Shown here piece after piece: positions 33,189-45,255 of a stretch of 64,000 nt of DNA. How positions within the stretch are numbered: position 1 is the first letter of the stretch; the number at the start of each line of letters is the position of its first letter. Source of the DNA: Typhlomys cinereus (Eukaryota; Chordata; Mammalia; Rodentia; Platacanthomyidae). Both the position numbers and the translations under genes were made by a program. The notes under the pieces were generated by a model. That model saw nothing but the letters and a program-made list of their open reading frames with translations, was not told where the DNA came from and did not search any database. The stretch lies in NCBI GenBank assembly GCA_023101885.1, contig JALPQD010000393.1, forward strand, positions 1-64,000, read 5' to 3'.

Positions 33189-34677
33189 ATGGCCACTCCT
33201 CAGTCAGTTTTCATCTTTGCAATCTGCATTTTAATGATAACAGAGTTAATCCTCGCCTCAAAAAGCTACTATGATATCTTGGGTGTGCCAAAATCTGCAT
33301 CAGAGCGCCAAATTAAGAAGGCTTTTCATAAATTAGCTATGAAGTACCATCCTGACAAAAATAAGAGCCCTGATGCTGAAGCAAAATTCAGAGAGATTGC
33401 AGAAGGTGAGTAAATGACTCTTCCTAGGTCTCACAAGCATTAATAGTGAGGAGGATGAAAGCCAAAAATTCTGCTTGAAGATTTTATGGTGATGGGAGGA
33501 GTACGATATTAGATTTAGTTATTGAATGAATAGATGAATTATAGATAAATTTATTGGTTTATAGGTCAAATAATGTTGAAAAATATATTTTATTTATGAA
33601 AACATGTAAAAGGAAATTTTCAGTGGCCAGATTCTTATCAGATAACTTAGGAAATAGTTTACTGAGTATGCAGACTTAATATGAACAAATTAGACTCTAA
33701 AATTTACTTGTTCACGTGGCTTTGTTTCAAAGCCATATATCAGTGCAAGTATAAGATATATTTTGTCTTAACACTAAATCTAAAATTATACATCCTGAAC
33801 ATTCAGTAATTAGTGTGGGTAGAAGAAGCTAGGGAATTGGAATTGAATATTTATTTCATCTAGTAAGAGGATACAGAGCGATTTCTTGGCTCTTGGTTGC
33901 TTTTGATAATTTTAAGTCATGTTTTACACAGTAGTATGAAGAATAAACATTGTAATTGTTTCCAAATATTTGTGATAATGGTAGCATTCATTTAACAATT
34001 ATGGGGTGCTTATTGTTAGAGCATTGTTCTTACTACTGATAATATGGCAATGAATAAAGCAGAGTCCTTACTCTGTTTTGTAGCTTTTGATTTAGCTTAT
34101 TTCTATGTTCATACTGTTTTGTTTATGATCTGAGATAGAGTTGAAATTATCATTTGAGGAGATTTGATTGTTCAAAATTTTGAATTTTTTACATTCTCTT
34201 ACTAAAAGGCTGTTATTTTTTTCAGCATATGAAACACTGTCAGATGCTGTTAAGCGGAAAGAGTATGACACTCTCGGACACAGTGCTTTTACTAATGGTA
34301 AAGGACAAAGAGGTGGTGGAAGTCCCTTTGAGCAATCATTTAACTTCAACTTCGATGACTTATTTAAAGACTTTAGTTTTTTTGGTCAAAACCAAAATAC
34401 TCGTTCTAAAAAGCATTTTGAAAATCACTTCCAGACACGCCAGGATGGTTCCAGTAGACAGAGGCATCATTTCCAAGAATTTTCCTTTGGAGGTGGATTG
34501 TTTGATGACATGTTTGAAGATATGGAGAAAATGTTTTCTTTTAGTGGCTTTGATAACACCAATCGGCACACAGTACAGACTGAAAATAGATTTCATGGTT
34601 CTAGCAAGCACTGTAGGACTGTCACTCAGCGAAGAGGAAATATGGTTACTACATACACTGACTGTTCCGGACAGTAG
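33189..34677 (+). CDS. DNAJB9: DNAJB9 (ERdj4), ER-lumenal J-domain co-chaperone; join 33189-33405 and 34226-34677
   Basis: The two coding exons give 222 residues and a TAG stop at 34675-34677. Residues 1-23 are a hydrophobic signal peptide/anchor. The J domain is at about 26-90, with the HPD motif at residues 54-56 that stimulates BiP (HSPA5) ATPase. Next come a Gly/Phe-rich stretch (FGGGLFDD and neighbours) and a conserved C-terminus with cysteines in SKHCRTV and TDCSGQ. The splice joins GAAG|CATATG, giving [10 protein letters not shown]. Length matches the 222-223 residues of the mammalian family. The protein aids ER-associated degradation and represses IRE1 signalling by recruiting BiP; XBP1s induces it. 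Residue 81 is Val where human and mouse have Asn, as I recall them. No frameshift or stop is seen, so the gene is intact. Confidence 0.98.
33406..34225 (+). other. DNAJB9: DNAJB9 intron 2
   Basis: The 820-bp intron has a GTGAGT donor and a TTTTTTTCAG acceptor. It interrupts codon 73 after its first base. No repeat element is recognised in it. Confidence 0.95.
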
Positions 34678-35875
34678 TTGTTTCTTTTTCTGTTTTCATG
34701 AAGTCTATTCTTCCTTAGTTTGTTTGGTGCAAAATAGCTTTCTGTGAACTATTTTGATATGTGCATGATTACTTACTTTAATTTGGTATCACTATTACAT
34801 ATATTTAAATTGTTTTGACAAATTCAGTCACATTCAGTTAATAGATAAATCTAATTATTAATTTTCCTGATTAGGAAAGGTTTTTTAAACATAATTTGCA
34901 AGATGTTCTTGATGTGCCCTTGGGCTCATTAATGTGGCCAGTTTCATTACCAAATAAAAAAATAACCCTTTTAAAGATAAAAATTTTAGAAGTTATTGTT
35001 AATGTAGACATAAATTGTATGACTTTGAGTGGTTTTTTGCAGTGAAACCTTTGGTAATTTAAAGTTGCATGCTCTGTAACATCTGTGACTTGGATTATTA
35101 AATGTAAATGAAGCTAGTTGGGTCATCAACAGAGACTGTTTTCTTGGTTAATTGCCACTGAAAGCTTCAGAAAGGGATATACTTAACCATAGAAAGAAAT
35201 GATGTACTGCTTATAGTCAGTTAAACTGAAAAAAAAGTTGAAACTTCATGAAAACTTGCCAAGAGATTGTTGTGTGTTTAGTCCCTGGCTAATGATTTGG
35301 TAGGACTGAAATTATAGCTACTTAAACATCTTTACACATTTATTTCTTTCTTGACTCTCTAGGTTTTAATATGAATTTTTGTGTGGTTTGTATATGTGTG
35401 TATAGTTCCTCTTTGCACTTATCTAGAGATTGACTAATACCTCATCCTTTTTGTAAAAGTCGCCAGTAATTTCTGTGCAACCTTATGTGCAATATTTTTA
35501 AATCCTAAGAAATGTGTGCTTTTTTTTTCATGTAGACTTACTCCTTTAGTCCTGCACTTTTCCACATTATACTCCGTATGAGTATTAATCCTATGGATGC
35601 ATATTAAATCTACTAATGTCTCATGCAATATTGTGTGTGAGAGAAATATAAATATTTACAACCTGATACTCTCTTGTCATTTTATTATTAAAAATTTGTA
35701 GTGGGGGGAGGATAACCCTTGGAGGGGATCACAGTTTCATGCAGTTTCTTCTTTACTTCAGCCAGGCCTCATTAGGAAAGAAGTGATGGCAGAACAATTG
35801 CTCTAGGAAAATAGTCTACCAAAATTGTAGGTAATGGATCTTAAGCTACCATAATGTGAGAAAAAAATAAAGTAA
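34678..35875 (+). other. DNAJB9: DNAJB9 3' UTR (end uncertain)
   Basis: AT-rich sequence follows the stop codon without repeats. Candidate polyadenylation signals AATAAA occur at 34953-34958 and 35866-35871, with variant ATTAAA-type signals between. Mammalian DNAJB9 mRNAs have long 3' UTRs, so the distal site is plausible, but the true end needs transcript data. Confidence 0.55.
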
Positions 35876-36545
35876 TGGAAATTATGAAACAACCAGGAAA
35901 CAGGTACAGGTCCTGTCAAGATTTTAGAGTACATGATACAGTTTTATGGAGAATATGGCCTATGACCAGCAGGCATTTTACCCACTGAGCCATCTCCCCA
36001 GACTCACTTAGGTAATTTTAAAAAAAATTTTCTGTATACTTTTTATTTTCTGGAAATTTCTTGCTTTCCTTGATACTAAAGAAATACTTATATCTTGCAT
36101 AAGACAAAGATCATTTATAGACTTTAATGAACCCCATTTCATTATAATTCATTAATAAAGGATGCCTTGGTGGTGATGTTAGCATGTATCCCTCCCTTCC
36201 CAAGACATGATTATCTTCTCTACCCATTCTGTAAATTCTGAATATTTTTATTCTTTTAAAAAAAAGCTTTTTCTGTTGGCTATTATTTTTTCAAGGAAAA
36301 ATAGACCTTGAGTCATACCAACTTAGTAAACAAAATATTAAAGGTACTTAGATTAAGTATTTTAAAGGTATTTTAGTGTATTTCTTAATGCTGAAGTGAA
36401 GATATGAGTTGTGATCAGCAGTATATTGTGTGAGTTCTTTAGTGTATAAACACTTAAGAAACCAGATTAGTCCTCACAACATATTTTCCCAATAAATTAT
36501 TTTGTGGCTTATGTAGATTGAATGTATAAAGACAGGAAAATGAGA
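35876..36545. other. Intergenic, SINE head fragment
   Basis: A short minus-strand SINE head (CCCACTGAGCCATCTCCCCAG) lies near 35980-36003. The remainder is AT-rich and unassigned. Confidence 0.5.
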
Positions 36546-36549
36546 AAAA

Positions 36550-36800
36550 GGGCTGGGAAGATGGCTCAGTGATTAAAGCTTTTGCCTTAAAGCAAAAAGA
36601 CCTGAGTTTATGTCCATGTAAAAATTCTAGTGGAAATATCAACCATTTGTAATTCTGACCCTGAAGGGTAAAGCCTGGAAAACCCCAGAGCAAAAATAAT
36701 AAACAGCAATCCAAGCATGATTCCTTATGTCACCTTTGGATCTCTGTAGGCCCACACACTGAAGGCCCTCTGGTACATACAAACATGCAAAAACCCCCAA
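36550..36800 (+). mobile_element. Older B2-like SINE
   Basis: It opens GGGCTGGGAAGATGGCTCAG and passes through AAGCCTGGAAAACCCCAGAG. It ends after GATTCCTTATGTCACCTTTGG with a short, poorly preserved tail. Confidence 0.8.
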
Positions 36801-37049
36801 AAAACTATTTGAAGAAGTGAAACAGCTTAATTTATTCTTACTATACAAATGAAGTCTTACAAAGTAGATAGTAAGTTACCAGTGATGGGAAATTTTCATA
36901 TGACTTTTAAAAAAAAACTAGATTATTGAATTAGATGCTACAGGCACAAGCCTATGATGGGATTAGTCTGAAACCACATTCCCCTGTTAAGAATTGATAC
37001 ATTCAGATTGCCTAATGGTAATCTGTTCATTCTTAAAATAGTTTATACA

Positions 37050-37175
37050 TTTCTAGCTGGGGGTGGTGGTTCAAGTCTGTAATCCCACAACTCACGGAGG
37101 TCGAATGAAGCAGGAGAATCCAAAATTTGAGGTCAACCTGGGCTACAGTGTAGCCACAGCCTCAACCAAAGCTAC
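37050..37175 (+). mobile_element. B1-like SINE
   Basis: The order TAGCTGGGGGTGGTGGTTCA, CTGTAATCCCACAACTCACG and TTTGAGGTCAACCTGGGCTA is that of B1. Confidence 0.8.
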
Positions 37176-38567
37176 ATTTCTGAGGCAACTTTATAGTTTC
37201 TTTTAAGTTTTGTTGAGCAAGTAAAAAGCCCCAGAGGACAATAAAACATTGCTACCAACCATTACCTATAATGTGGGTCTTTGGAATGTTTATATTCATT
37301 GTGTCAATGCTGCTACTTTCATTTCCAGGTTGTTGGTCAAATGTAATTATAGTGGTTTTCCTTCATGTGTGACACTTTTCTTGGGGAGACACTGCACAAC
37401 CGTCTACCCACCCCAGGTAGGAGTTCAGTGACAGATCAAAGTAACGATTATGTCAAGGTCCAACTCAAACCAATTTGATTATGGCTCCTTACAGGAGCAG
37501 GGTGACTCACTGCAGCTGCATTACCTGAAAGCTGAGACTCGCTGAAGTTGCAACCCTGGGACCCTCTCTGTGTATGATTTGTTCCTGGGAGAGTCTCCTC
37601 CAGACTGCTGGACTGCTCAGTGTCCTTCAGTCTTCCAGTCTGGTAGGAAGGTCTGATCCCACAGGGTTGGATTACTGCTTTTTGCCTTGGGGAAGGCACC
37701 CCGGTCCCTGAGTCTTGTTAGTCTCGGGGAACTGCTGAACCTACAGAGCTATTCATTTGCTGAACCTTCTTCCAGGATGGGGTGTTTGAAATGGTTGCAT
37801 GACATCCTCCTCAGATCAAAAGAGACAATCTCAGAGGGCATTAAAGCTGTGCCCAGAGAGAAAAATGCCATGCAACACTTTATCCCAGTGAAATGGCAGA
37901 AAGCATAACACGATGTTGCTTCTGAACACAAAAGCCAGAAGTTTAAAAATTGTTCAGGAAGGTGTAAAGCAGAAGAAATTTGGTGAGGAGAGGAATTGGA
38001 GAAAAACCACATCCCACAGAAGCCTTCCAGCTCAGATAGGGGGACGGAGGAGCAAGAGGCCCACGTTTAATTGTTAATGATACAGGAGAACTGTTTCGAG
38101 AACCCTGGCTCTTCCTTCTTCCAGGTAAGTGACAGAAGTAGCTTTTAGAAAGAAACGGGATTATCCCTTGAAGCACCCAGCAAAGATTCTAGTGTGACCG
38201 GAGCAGAGAAAGTGAGACGCGGCAGCACTGGGTTCCCAGAATGAAGCTTCTTTCTTACGCAAGTGTGGGGAAGAATAGCTCCTGCCACTCACGAACCTGG
38301 AGGTCTGGGCCCGCTGGTCAGGCCTTCCCCACTTGGTTCAGAAAGGAGATTCAATGCAGACATGTGCAACTGCTGAGCACACTAGACATTTTAGGAGCCT
38401 TTTAGCAGATTTCACCTGTGTGGCAGTACCTTTCTCTTCAGAATGTGTGCCAGAGTGCTAATATATGCTTTGAAAGAGAGTAATGCTTCTTATATTCAAA
38501 TAAACGTACAAAAGCTACATTAACATTCAAACGTACAAAAGCTACTTAACGTTCAAGCATAACACGT
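37176..38567. other. Unassigned intergenic block
   Basis: About 37420-38350 is more GC-balanced than its surroundings and shows no repeat signature that I can name. It has short open frames on both strands with no recognisable domains. It may be an unnamed LTR or unique sequence. Confidence 0.4.
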
Positions 38568-40444
38568 GTTAAGTATTTCTATTTATTTATTTATTCCACT
38601 CATACATACTTAATAGGTACCCTGGTCCCCTCCCTCCCTCCACCCTTCCCCAGATCCCCTCGCTCCCTCTTCCCTTTTCCCCTTCCTTTTCCCCTCTCCC
38701 TCCCTTTCTCCCAGCCCCCCCCCATCCCTCGAGCATCCTTTAGTGTGCATTTCAAATGTCCCTCTGGGACCTCCTCTCTGATGAGGTGTAAGGACTTGGT
38801 AGCATTGCCTAGAGCCCTTTCTTGTGTTCCCCTTTAGTGTAGGAACACTATTGCGTTCCTAGTATGATCCATGCTAGACTTTGGGAGTCAATGATATGTC
38901 ATTCATTGCACAGGTCATGCAAAGTCCTATTATGGTTACTTCGGCCCTAACTTGTGTGAAGTATCTTGCATATCGTTGCTCCTCCCCATCTTTAGGCTCT
39001 TACAATCTTCCCGCAAATTTCCCTGAGCTTTAGAATGGGCAGAGATTAGGTTGGCCTGGTTCCAGGTGATTAATATAGCGTCTCTGATGTTCAAATTATG
39101 AATTTGAATTACGATTTTTTGTTATTTTCAGTTTTGCTTTTCCTGCACCACGCTTGGCTCCATCCTGATTGGTATTGGATGTCACTTCCTAGCAGAGATA
39201 AAAGGCTGTTAAAATAGAGTCTTACTATAAGAGTAGATTCAAAGGTAGATGGAATAAGAGTAGGAGACATTTTTTATAAATTGCTGTTATTTCTAGTCTT
39301 TCTCAGCGAAGAATAACAAAGCTGTTCATGTATCACTTAGCATGGCAAATTTGGGTGGAGTATCTTCATGCTCCTAATTTGGAATATCCAAGATGTCTTT
39401 TGCTTACATTTGTAATGGTCATGGTTTTCATTTTTTTCTTGTATAATAATGTCAAACATGCTGGGGTTTTTTATTATGTTGATTTATTTTTTTCCCAATC
39501 ATACAAACTTAGTAGGTACCCCGGTCCCCTCCTTCCCTCCACCTCTCCCCAGTCCCCCTTGCACCCTCTCTCCCTTTTCTCCTTCCTTTCACCCCCCTCC
39601 CTTTCTCCCAGTGCTCCCCTCTTCTCCCCTCCCATTCCCTGGAGCATCCTTTAGTGTGAAGGTCAAACTTCCCTCTTTGTCTTCCACTCTAATAAGGTAT
39701 TAGGACTCAGTGGCACTGCCCAGAGCAATGTGACTGTTAATCCCTTGCCTCTAAGGATCCTAGTATCTGTGATCCATGTTAGACTTGGGGGGTTATTGAC
39801 ATGTCAGTCATTGCGCAGGTCATGTAAAGTCCGATTATGGCTACTGTGACCCTAACTTGTGTGGAGTATCCTGCATATCGTTGCTCTTCCCCATCTTTAG
39901 GCTCTTACGATCTTGCTGCCCCCTCTTCCGCAAATTTCCCTGAGCTTTAGGATGGGGAGAGATTTGGCTGGTTTAGTTCCAGGTAATTAATGTAGGGTCT
40001 CTGATATTCTGAATTATGGTTGGTTGTTGTTTTCAGTTTTGCTGTTCCTGCACTGGCTTTGGATCCATCCTGATTGGTATTGGCAGCGACCTCCTAACCA
40101 AAGATAAAGGCTGTTTAAATGAAATCTTACTATAAGAGGAGATTCAAAGGTAGAGGAGATCAGGGGGGGGGGGTTGTCTTCCATTTGCAGGATGGTTATC
40201 ATCTATTTGCCAGATTCTATGCCCTCCCTGACTGGTGAGATCAAACCCCCTCAGTTGCAAATGACTAGGAAGGAAAGTCTGTGAGCTTAACCAGATGTCT
40301 CATTACTTACTTGCAGTACTTGATAATGGCCTATTTTCTCTGCTGTAGCATGATCTCCTCTCCTTATTTCTGGCGGGACCTTTCTTCCCCTTCCCTCCTG
40401 TTTATAATCTTTGCAATTGTAGTTAAGTATTTCTTAACCAGAGG
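38568..40444 (-). mobile_element. Single L1 insertion with two tandem 3' ends
   Basis: GTTAAGTATTTCT occurs at 38568-38580 and 40432-40444, an exact 13-bp duplication bounding the whole block. On the minus strand the order is: a 5'-truncated L1 3' UTR (40431 to about 39490), about 220 bp of non-L1 sequence (39490-39266), a second L1 3' UTR starting at GTCTCCTACTC (about 39264 to 38600), then an A-rich (AAAT)n tail at 38581-38595. Both 3' UTRs have the G-rich tract and the adjacent words. Confidence 0.8.
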
Positions 40445-40644
40445 ACACTTGTGGTTATAGTTTTGATGTCTCTCTGAATTCTTATTTTGAAATTCTTACT
40501 CCTGAGGTGATGGTGGCATTGGGAAGTGTATCTTTGGGAATTGAATGTGATTAGGTAATAGGAACAGAGTTCTCCTCATATGCTGGTCCCCTGCATAAAA
40601 GAGGCCAGAGAGAAACCACGGGTTCACTCTGCTACATGAACCAG

Positions 40645-41667
40645 TAATAATGTTTGTATATCAAGTATCCCCTCCTCCCAAAGACTCATATAGATGTCTT
40701 GGTCCTCAGCTGGGGGTGCTACTGAAAAGCCATTAGCTCATGAGGACTGTGACCCAATTAATAGATTATTTGATGAATTCAATATCTTTGCGGACTCATA
40801 ATATGGCTTTGCTAGGAGGTGAGTCATAGATGATTAAGGAGCTTACTATGGTCCCGCCCTGTGTGATAGATTCAGTTGTCAACTTGACAGTTGAAGGTTG
40901 TTTGGGGCACAGCTGTGAAGAATCATCAATGGCTAGAGCAAGGCCTTGAACAAGCCTGCAGGTGATTGATTAATTGCTGTGGAAGACCCAGCCCATAGTG
41001 TGGTGCTTTCCAGTGATGCATCGGGGAGGGACTTGCTCTTCTCTTGCCCTGTACAGACTTGCTGTGTTGAGTCCACTACTGGAATATTGCTGCCTTCTTA
41101 GCTGCTGCTGTTCTTGGCTGATAGCAAAACTGTACCTCTTTGGTCTGGTCCCTGTTCTCAATGTGATCAGAGCCCAGTGTCTAGGCCTTGCTGCTGTACA
41201 TAGCTGGCATCAGAGCCCAGCGTCTTTAGTCTGGTGGCTACTTGTCGCTGACCTCAGAGTCCAGCCTCTGCAGCCCTCCAATGTGATTGAGGCTCAAGAT
41301 TTTCTAGGGTCCTTCAGTCTTCCGAGATACTCGACTCAAGAACAGAGCCTCTACAAGGCAGCTACTATTGGACCACGCTGACTTTATTTTCTAAGTCAAT
41401 AAGTCCATATGCATTCTATTGGTTCTGTTCCTCTAGAGCACCCTCACTAATAAACCCTAGAAAGGTAAACCTTATACCCCGCCCTTCCTTCTCTACTTCC
41501 TGTATGCCATGTCACATTTCGGCTCCACCTATGGCTCTGCCTCACCACCAGCTTGGGAACAGTGGGCACTGAAGCTGGTGAAACTCTGAGCCAAAATAAA
41601 TTGTAAGCTAAAATCAAACTTTCTCTCTTTTGCTGTTGGTGTCAGTGATCAAAAGTCTGAACAAAAA
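40645..41667 (+). mobile_element. MT-type LTR, middle of the nest
   Basis: The left part (to about 40860) includes TCCTCAGCTGGGGGTGCTAC. The right part (from about 41458) includes CTTCCTGTATGCCATGTC and GAGCCAAAATAAATTG, the MT-type polyadenylation region. The element at 40863-41455 separates them. Confidence 0.65.
40863..41455 (+). mobile_element. ORR1-like LTR, innermost of the nest
   Basis: It begins TGATAGATTCAGTTGTCAAC and ends near GGTTCTGTTCCTCTAGAGC and CACTAATAA. The bases CCCT occur on both sides, a partial target duplication. The open frame through it is not a gene. Confidence 0.6.
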
Positions 41668-41840
41668 AGATGGCTGTCCCTTAGCCAGAAAGAGATCTAG
41701 TCAGGCAGCAAATCTTCTGGTGCTGCCTTAGACTTCCCAGCCTTCCAGACCGTGAGAAATAACTTTGCTTTTAACAGGCCACCCAGTCCCTAGAATTTGA
41801 TTGTAACAGCCTGAAGAGAAGACAAAGGGCCTCTTAGGGC

Positions 41841-42229
41841 TTTTGCTACACTAATTTATATTTTGTCATTCTCTGGTAGAGATATCCAGTAATGTTTGTC
41901 AAACTTATCAGGCCATGGAATCATTTTTACCATAGACTCTTCAGCCAGTGGTCAAGGATGCCACAGCAAAAAAGACTAGACTTCGTAAAATTGACTAAAA
42001 ATGAATCATAGTACACAGAACATGTGCATGAACACATACCAAATATTACTTAAAGCTGACAAGATATCATCTTTGGGCTGATACTCAGTTATTGGATTGG
42101 TTATGACTGAAAAAGATTATTCTGTCAGCCCCTTGTGTTCCCATTAGACTGCATCTCATCAGTGTGTTTTTCTTTAGGTTACTGCTCTAGCTACTTGAAT
42201 AACAGCACCGAATAACATAGCAGGCATGT
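41841..42229. other. Unassigned intergenic sequence
   Basis: Nothing recognised. Confidence 0.5.
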
Positions 42230-42442
42230 GTATTAAAGGGCACTTGAGTCTGTGTTGCAGTTGAGGCCAAAGGGTGTTATCAGGAATCATCCTGGATTGC
42301 TCTATGGCCTTATCACTTTGCTCTGGGATTTTCCAGGTTCTGGTTTCCAGGGCTGGAATACAGGTTGCCACATGTACTTTCCACATTTTTTTAAATATGA
42401 TGTCTGGGGATCCAAACTCTGGTCTTTTTGCTTCTAGAACAA
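42230..42442 (-). mobile_element. Older B2-like SINE, truncated, minus strand
   Basis: It contains AATCATCCTGGATTGCTCTA, GGGATTTTCCAGGTTCTGG and GGGGATCCAAACTCTGGTC. The terminal head is missing. Confidence 0.65.
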
Positions 42443-42649
42443 AAGTTAAATTGCATTTTGAAAATAGGACAGTATTTGAGGATCGAGTCAAATTGCTACT
42501 GTAAGGTTAAAAGGTAACTCATCTAACAACTCTTGTTAATTGGATGAGATTAGTAGTTAGTAGTGTTAAATATGTTCTGAGAGTTGAATAGCAAACTGAG
42601 ATTTATATTTAGTGAGGGGCAAACTAAGCAGTCCTATACATAGGCTAAT

Positions 42650-42652
42650 TTT

Positions 42653-42692
<40 letters not shown>
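42650..42692 (+). repeat. (TG)n microsatellite
   Basis: A nearly pure TG run. Confidence 0.9.
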
Positions 42693-42697
<5 letters not shown>

Positions 42698-43285
42698 TAT
42701 GTAAAAATATGGTTGAATGGAAATAGCTTAAAATAGCAAGATAAAAAGGCTTTGTACAGCACTCAGTGGTACAGTATTTACCTGGCATGCACAGTATCCA
42801 GCACCAAAAAAGAAAGTATATCATAATCACATTCAAGAATTATTTATTTTTTTGCTTCATATATATGAGTTGCTCAAAACTTACTGGTCTTATTACCGGT
42901 GTAAGCTTTTATAACAAAATTTTCAGTAAGTAATGGTCACATGATCTGTTGTCGGAGAAAGCAAATGAGTCTAAGAATATCCCAAGTACATCTGAAAATC
43001 ATTGTAAGAGGATCTGGAGAAAAGGTGGGGATGGGAGTAAAGGAATTGGAAACAGTCTAGGAAATCAGCATAAACTATATTTGGGGAAAATAGATCAAAG
43101 CTCTTTTCTTCTATATTTTGTTTAAAAGCCTTCTGAAAAATAATGTCAGTTACTTAACTGAATGAGAAATAACTTGAAAAGACAGAAGGGAAATGTTTTG
43201 GAATGTACAGCTAAATAAATTATTAATACGGGATGAGACCAAATGTAAAGGCAGTTTGAAAATGTGGAAACTAAGACATGTGGTC
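42693..43285. other. Unassigned intergenic sequence
   Basis: A short B1-like or ID-like fragment may lie at 42755-42805 (CACTCAGTGGTACAGTATTT). The rest is unassigned. Confidence 0.4.
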
Positions 43286-43425
43286 TACCCAAATGCTTGC
43301 AAACATGGGAATCTGAGTTTGATCCTTGGAATCTGCATGGGAGAAGGACAGAACTGACTTCTTCTGAAAGTTGTACTCTGACCTCCACATGTGAACTGTA
43401 GCACATGGGCACTTGTCTGTGTCTC
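43286..43425 (+). mobile_element. B2-like SINE fragment
   Basis: It resembles the fragment at 1640-1785, with TGGGAGAAGGACAGAACTGA and TCTGACCTCCACATGTG, without a complete head. The pyrimidine-rich stretch to 43475 may be its tail. Confidence 0.55.
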
Positions 43426-43574
43426 TCTTTCTCTTTTTCCCTGCTCCCCCTTCTCTTCCTGACCCCCTCTCTTTTGTATGGCCATTTCTCAACGAACTGC
43501 TGCCATCTTGTCCAAGAGAAGACAGAGGGGTTGGGAGGGGCTGTAATGCACATCCTGTTATGTAATGGATAACA

Positions 43575-44010
43575 GTTGTTATGGAGTGACTGCCTGCCAG
43601 GAACAGAAGTTCCAGACACAAATGCTGATGAAAAAGATGATTTATTACTTTAGCTAGAGGTCCCCAGCTCTCTGGTCAAAAACTATGAGCCAGAAGGGCC
43701 AAAAGATTGGTTACATACATTTTATATATATATATCTTGCTTAAACACAAGGTAAAAAAGGGGAGTCATGTCTTGTCAATGATCTACCAAAAGAATGTGG
43801 CAGTCTCCTGGCTATCTACTGTATTTGTTGGGGAAGGGAAGCAGGAATGGTACTGAGGTAATCAGATGCCAGAAGAACTGATGTTTGTCGAGGGCAGAGG
43901 CCTTGGACTTTCATCCTCTGGGAGCTTTCTCACAGCAGCCTCTTATCTCATTCCAGTGGAAGGGAGAGGGGCTAAGACAGGCTTTCTAGAGCACAGGCTT
44001 TTATTGATAT
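43575..44010 (-). mobile_element. Possible ERV LTR, minus strand
   Basis: It starts TGTTATGGAGTGACTGCC and has a TTTATT polyadenylation-type motif at 43640-43645. It continues through GC-balanced sequence to about 44010. No primer-binding site is adjacent. I could not find a second copy to test it. Confidence 0.35.
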
Positions 44011-45255
44011 TTTATTCTATTTCACAGTGCACATGTGCCCATACACATCCCCTCACATGTGATGATGGGAGGGGTCCTGGAGTTTGTAAGAGATTAGTTG
44101 AGGGGGTTCCATGAATGCAACCATGAGGGAGCTGTTAGATGTGCTGCTGTAAGCTGCCTTTGAATTGTCCCTGCTCCACCAAGTAACCCCCCAAAACTCA
44201 CCCTATCTGGGGTGGAAAAATACTTGTATGTGGCATCTTCTTCAGGAGAAGCATTCATACAACACTCCCTCTCTCACCCTCTCCTCTAATGTTTCTCCCA
44301 CTCAAGCAAATGCAATACTTGAAAAAAAAAAGAAATACCCAATAGACCTTTTTTATTTTTTTTTAAAAAAACATCTTTTTTTTTTTTTTTAAAGCTCTAC
44401 AACATATAAAGAAAGATACAACATAGGAAAGGAGGCTGAGTACAACCTCTTGAAAAATAAAGAAATTGAATACATGTACTAGAAATTGTTTTTTACTTCC
44501 AGTCTGTAGTGTTTTATTTTTTTCATGAATATAGTCTTTCTATTATACTTCCAAAGAAACAAAACAAAGCAAAACAACTTCCTCTTTCCCCCTCAAGAAA
44601 AAAAAAAGCTAGTACATATGTTAGGATGCCTGCAGCTGTAGACAACAGAAAACTAAACATTAATTTTCCCTAAGCAGCAAAAGGCTTATTACTTCCCTGG
44701 TGAGTCCAGAGGTGAGACACCTCCAAACAGTGTGCCAGGATGCAGCCTCTGCTTCCCCAGTTGCCTCAGTTCTGATCTCTACTTGTTTCATTCTCAAGCC
44801 TTTTCTAGAAAGACCTGGAAAAGCTTTCTTTACCATCTCCTGGGCAGAAATGGTACCTGTTACTAATATGTCCATGCTCAAATCAGTTCAATAATGAGAA
44901 GGAAGATGATTACCATGACAGTTTTAGTCCAGTTAATACTCAGCTTGGTGCATCTGGCCTATTTAGAGTAGAAAATGGTGGATACCTGGGGGGAAAAAAA
45001 AGTTGTATTAAAAATCACTTTGGGGGATGGAGGTAATGCTACATATGCTCAACCTGCTGAATATTGAAACTAAAGGCTTTAGTATTCTGGGGCATTTCTA
45101 TTTCTTTATGATTTTTATTATGAGATTATTTAAATGTTTTTAAAGAATCTTGGGTTCTTCTCTTTGCACTTCTAAATAACTGCTGAGCTTAGCTTCAGGT
45201 AAGGATCCAGGCTCACCTTAAATGCCATAGCATTTATTGGTAGATTGGTATTTGT
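44011..45255. other. Unassigned intergenic sequence
   Basis: It includes T-rich tracts at 44340-44390. No gene or nameable repeat is seen. Confidence 0.5.

Larger units (their letters stand above)
40445..41840 (+). mobile_element. MST/MLT1-like LTR, outer shell of a nest
   Basis: The left part (about 40445-40635) has AGGTGATGGTGGCATTGGGA and a TAAAAGAGGCCAGAGAGAAA block. The right part (about 41668-41840) resumes with AAGATGGCTGTCCC, then CTTCCCAGCCTTCCAGACC and GTAACAGCCTGAAGAG. Together they read as one MST/MLT1-type LTR interrupted by the elements at about 40645-41667. Confidence 0.6.

Noticed and set aside
31396..34225. Frames through DNAJB9 intron sequence and the alternate frame over exon 3 (34229-34747)
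   Set aside because: They are shadows of the true reading frame, which is fixed by splice sites and by the protein family.
40974..41381. 135-codon open frame
   Set aside because: It lies wholly inside an ORR1-like LTR and resembles no protein.
43146..43619. 157-codon open frame on the minus strand
   Set aside because: It runs through a SINE fragment and a purine-rich tract and has no domain.
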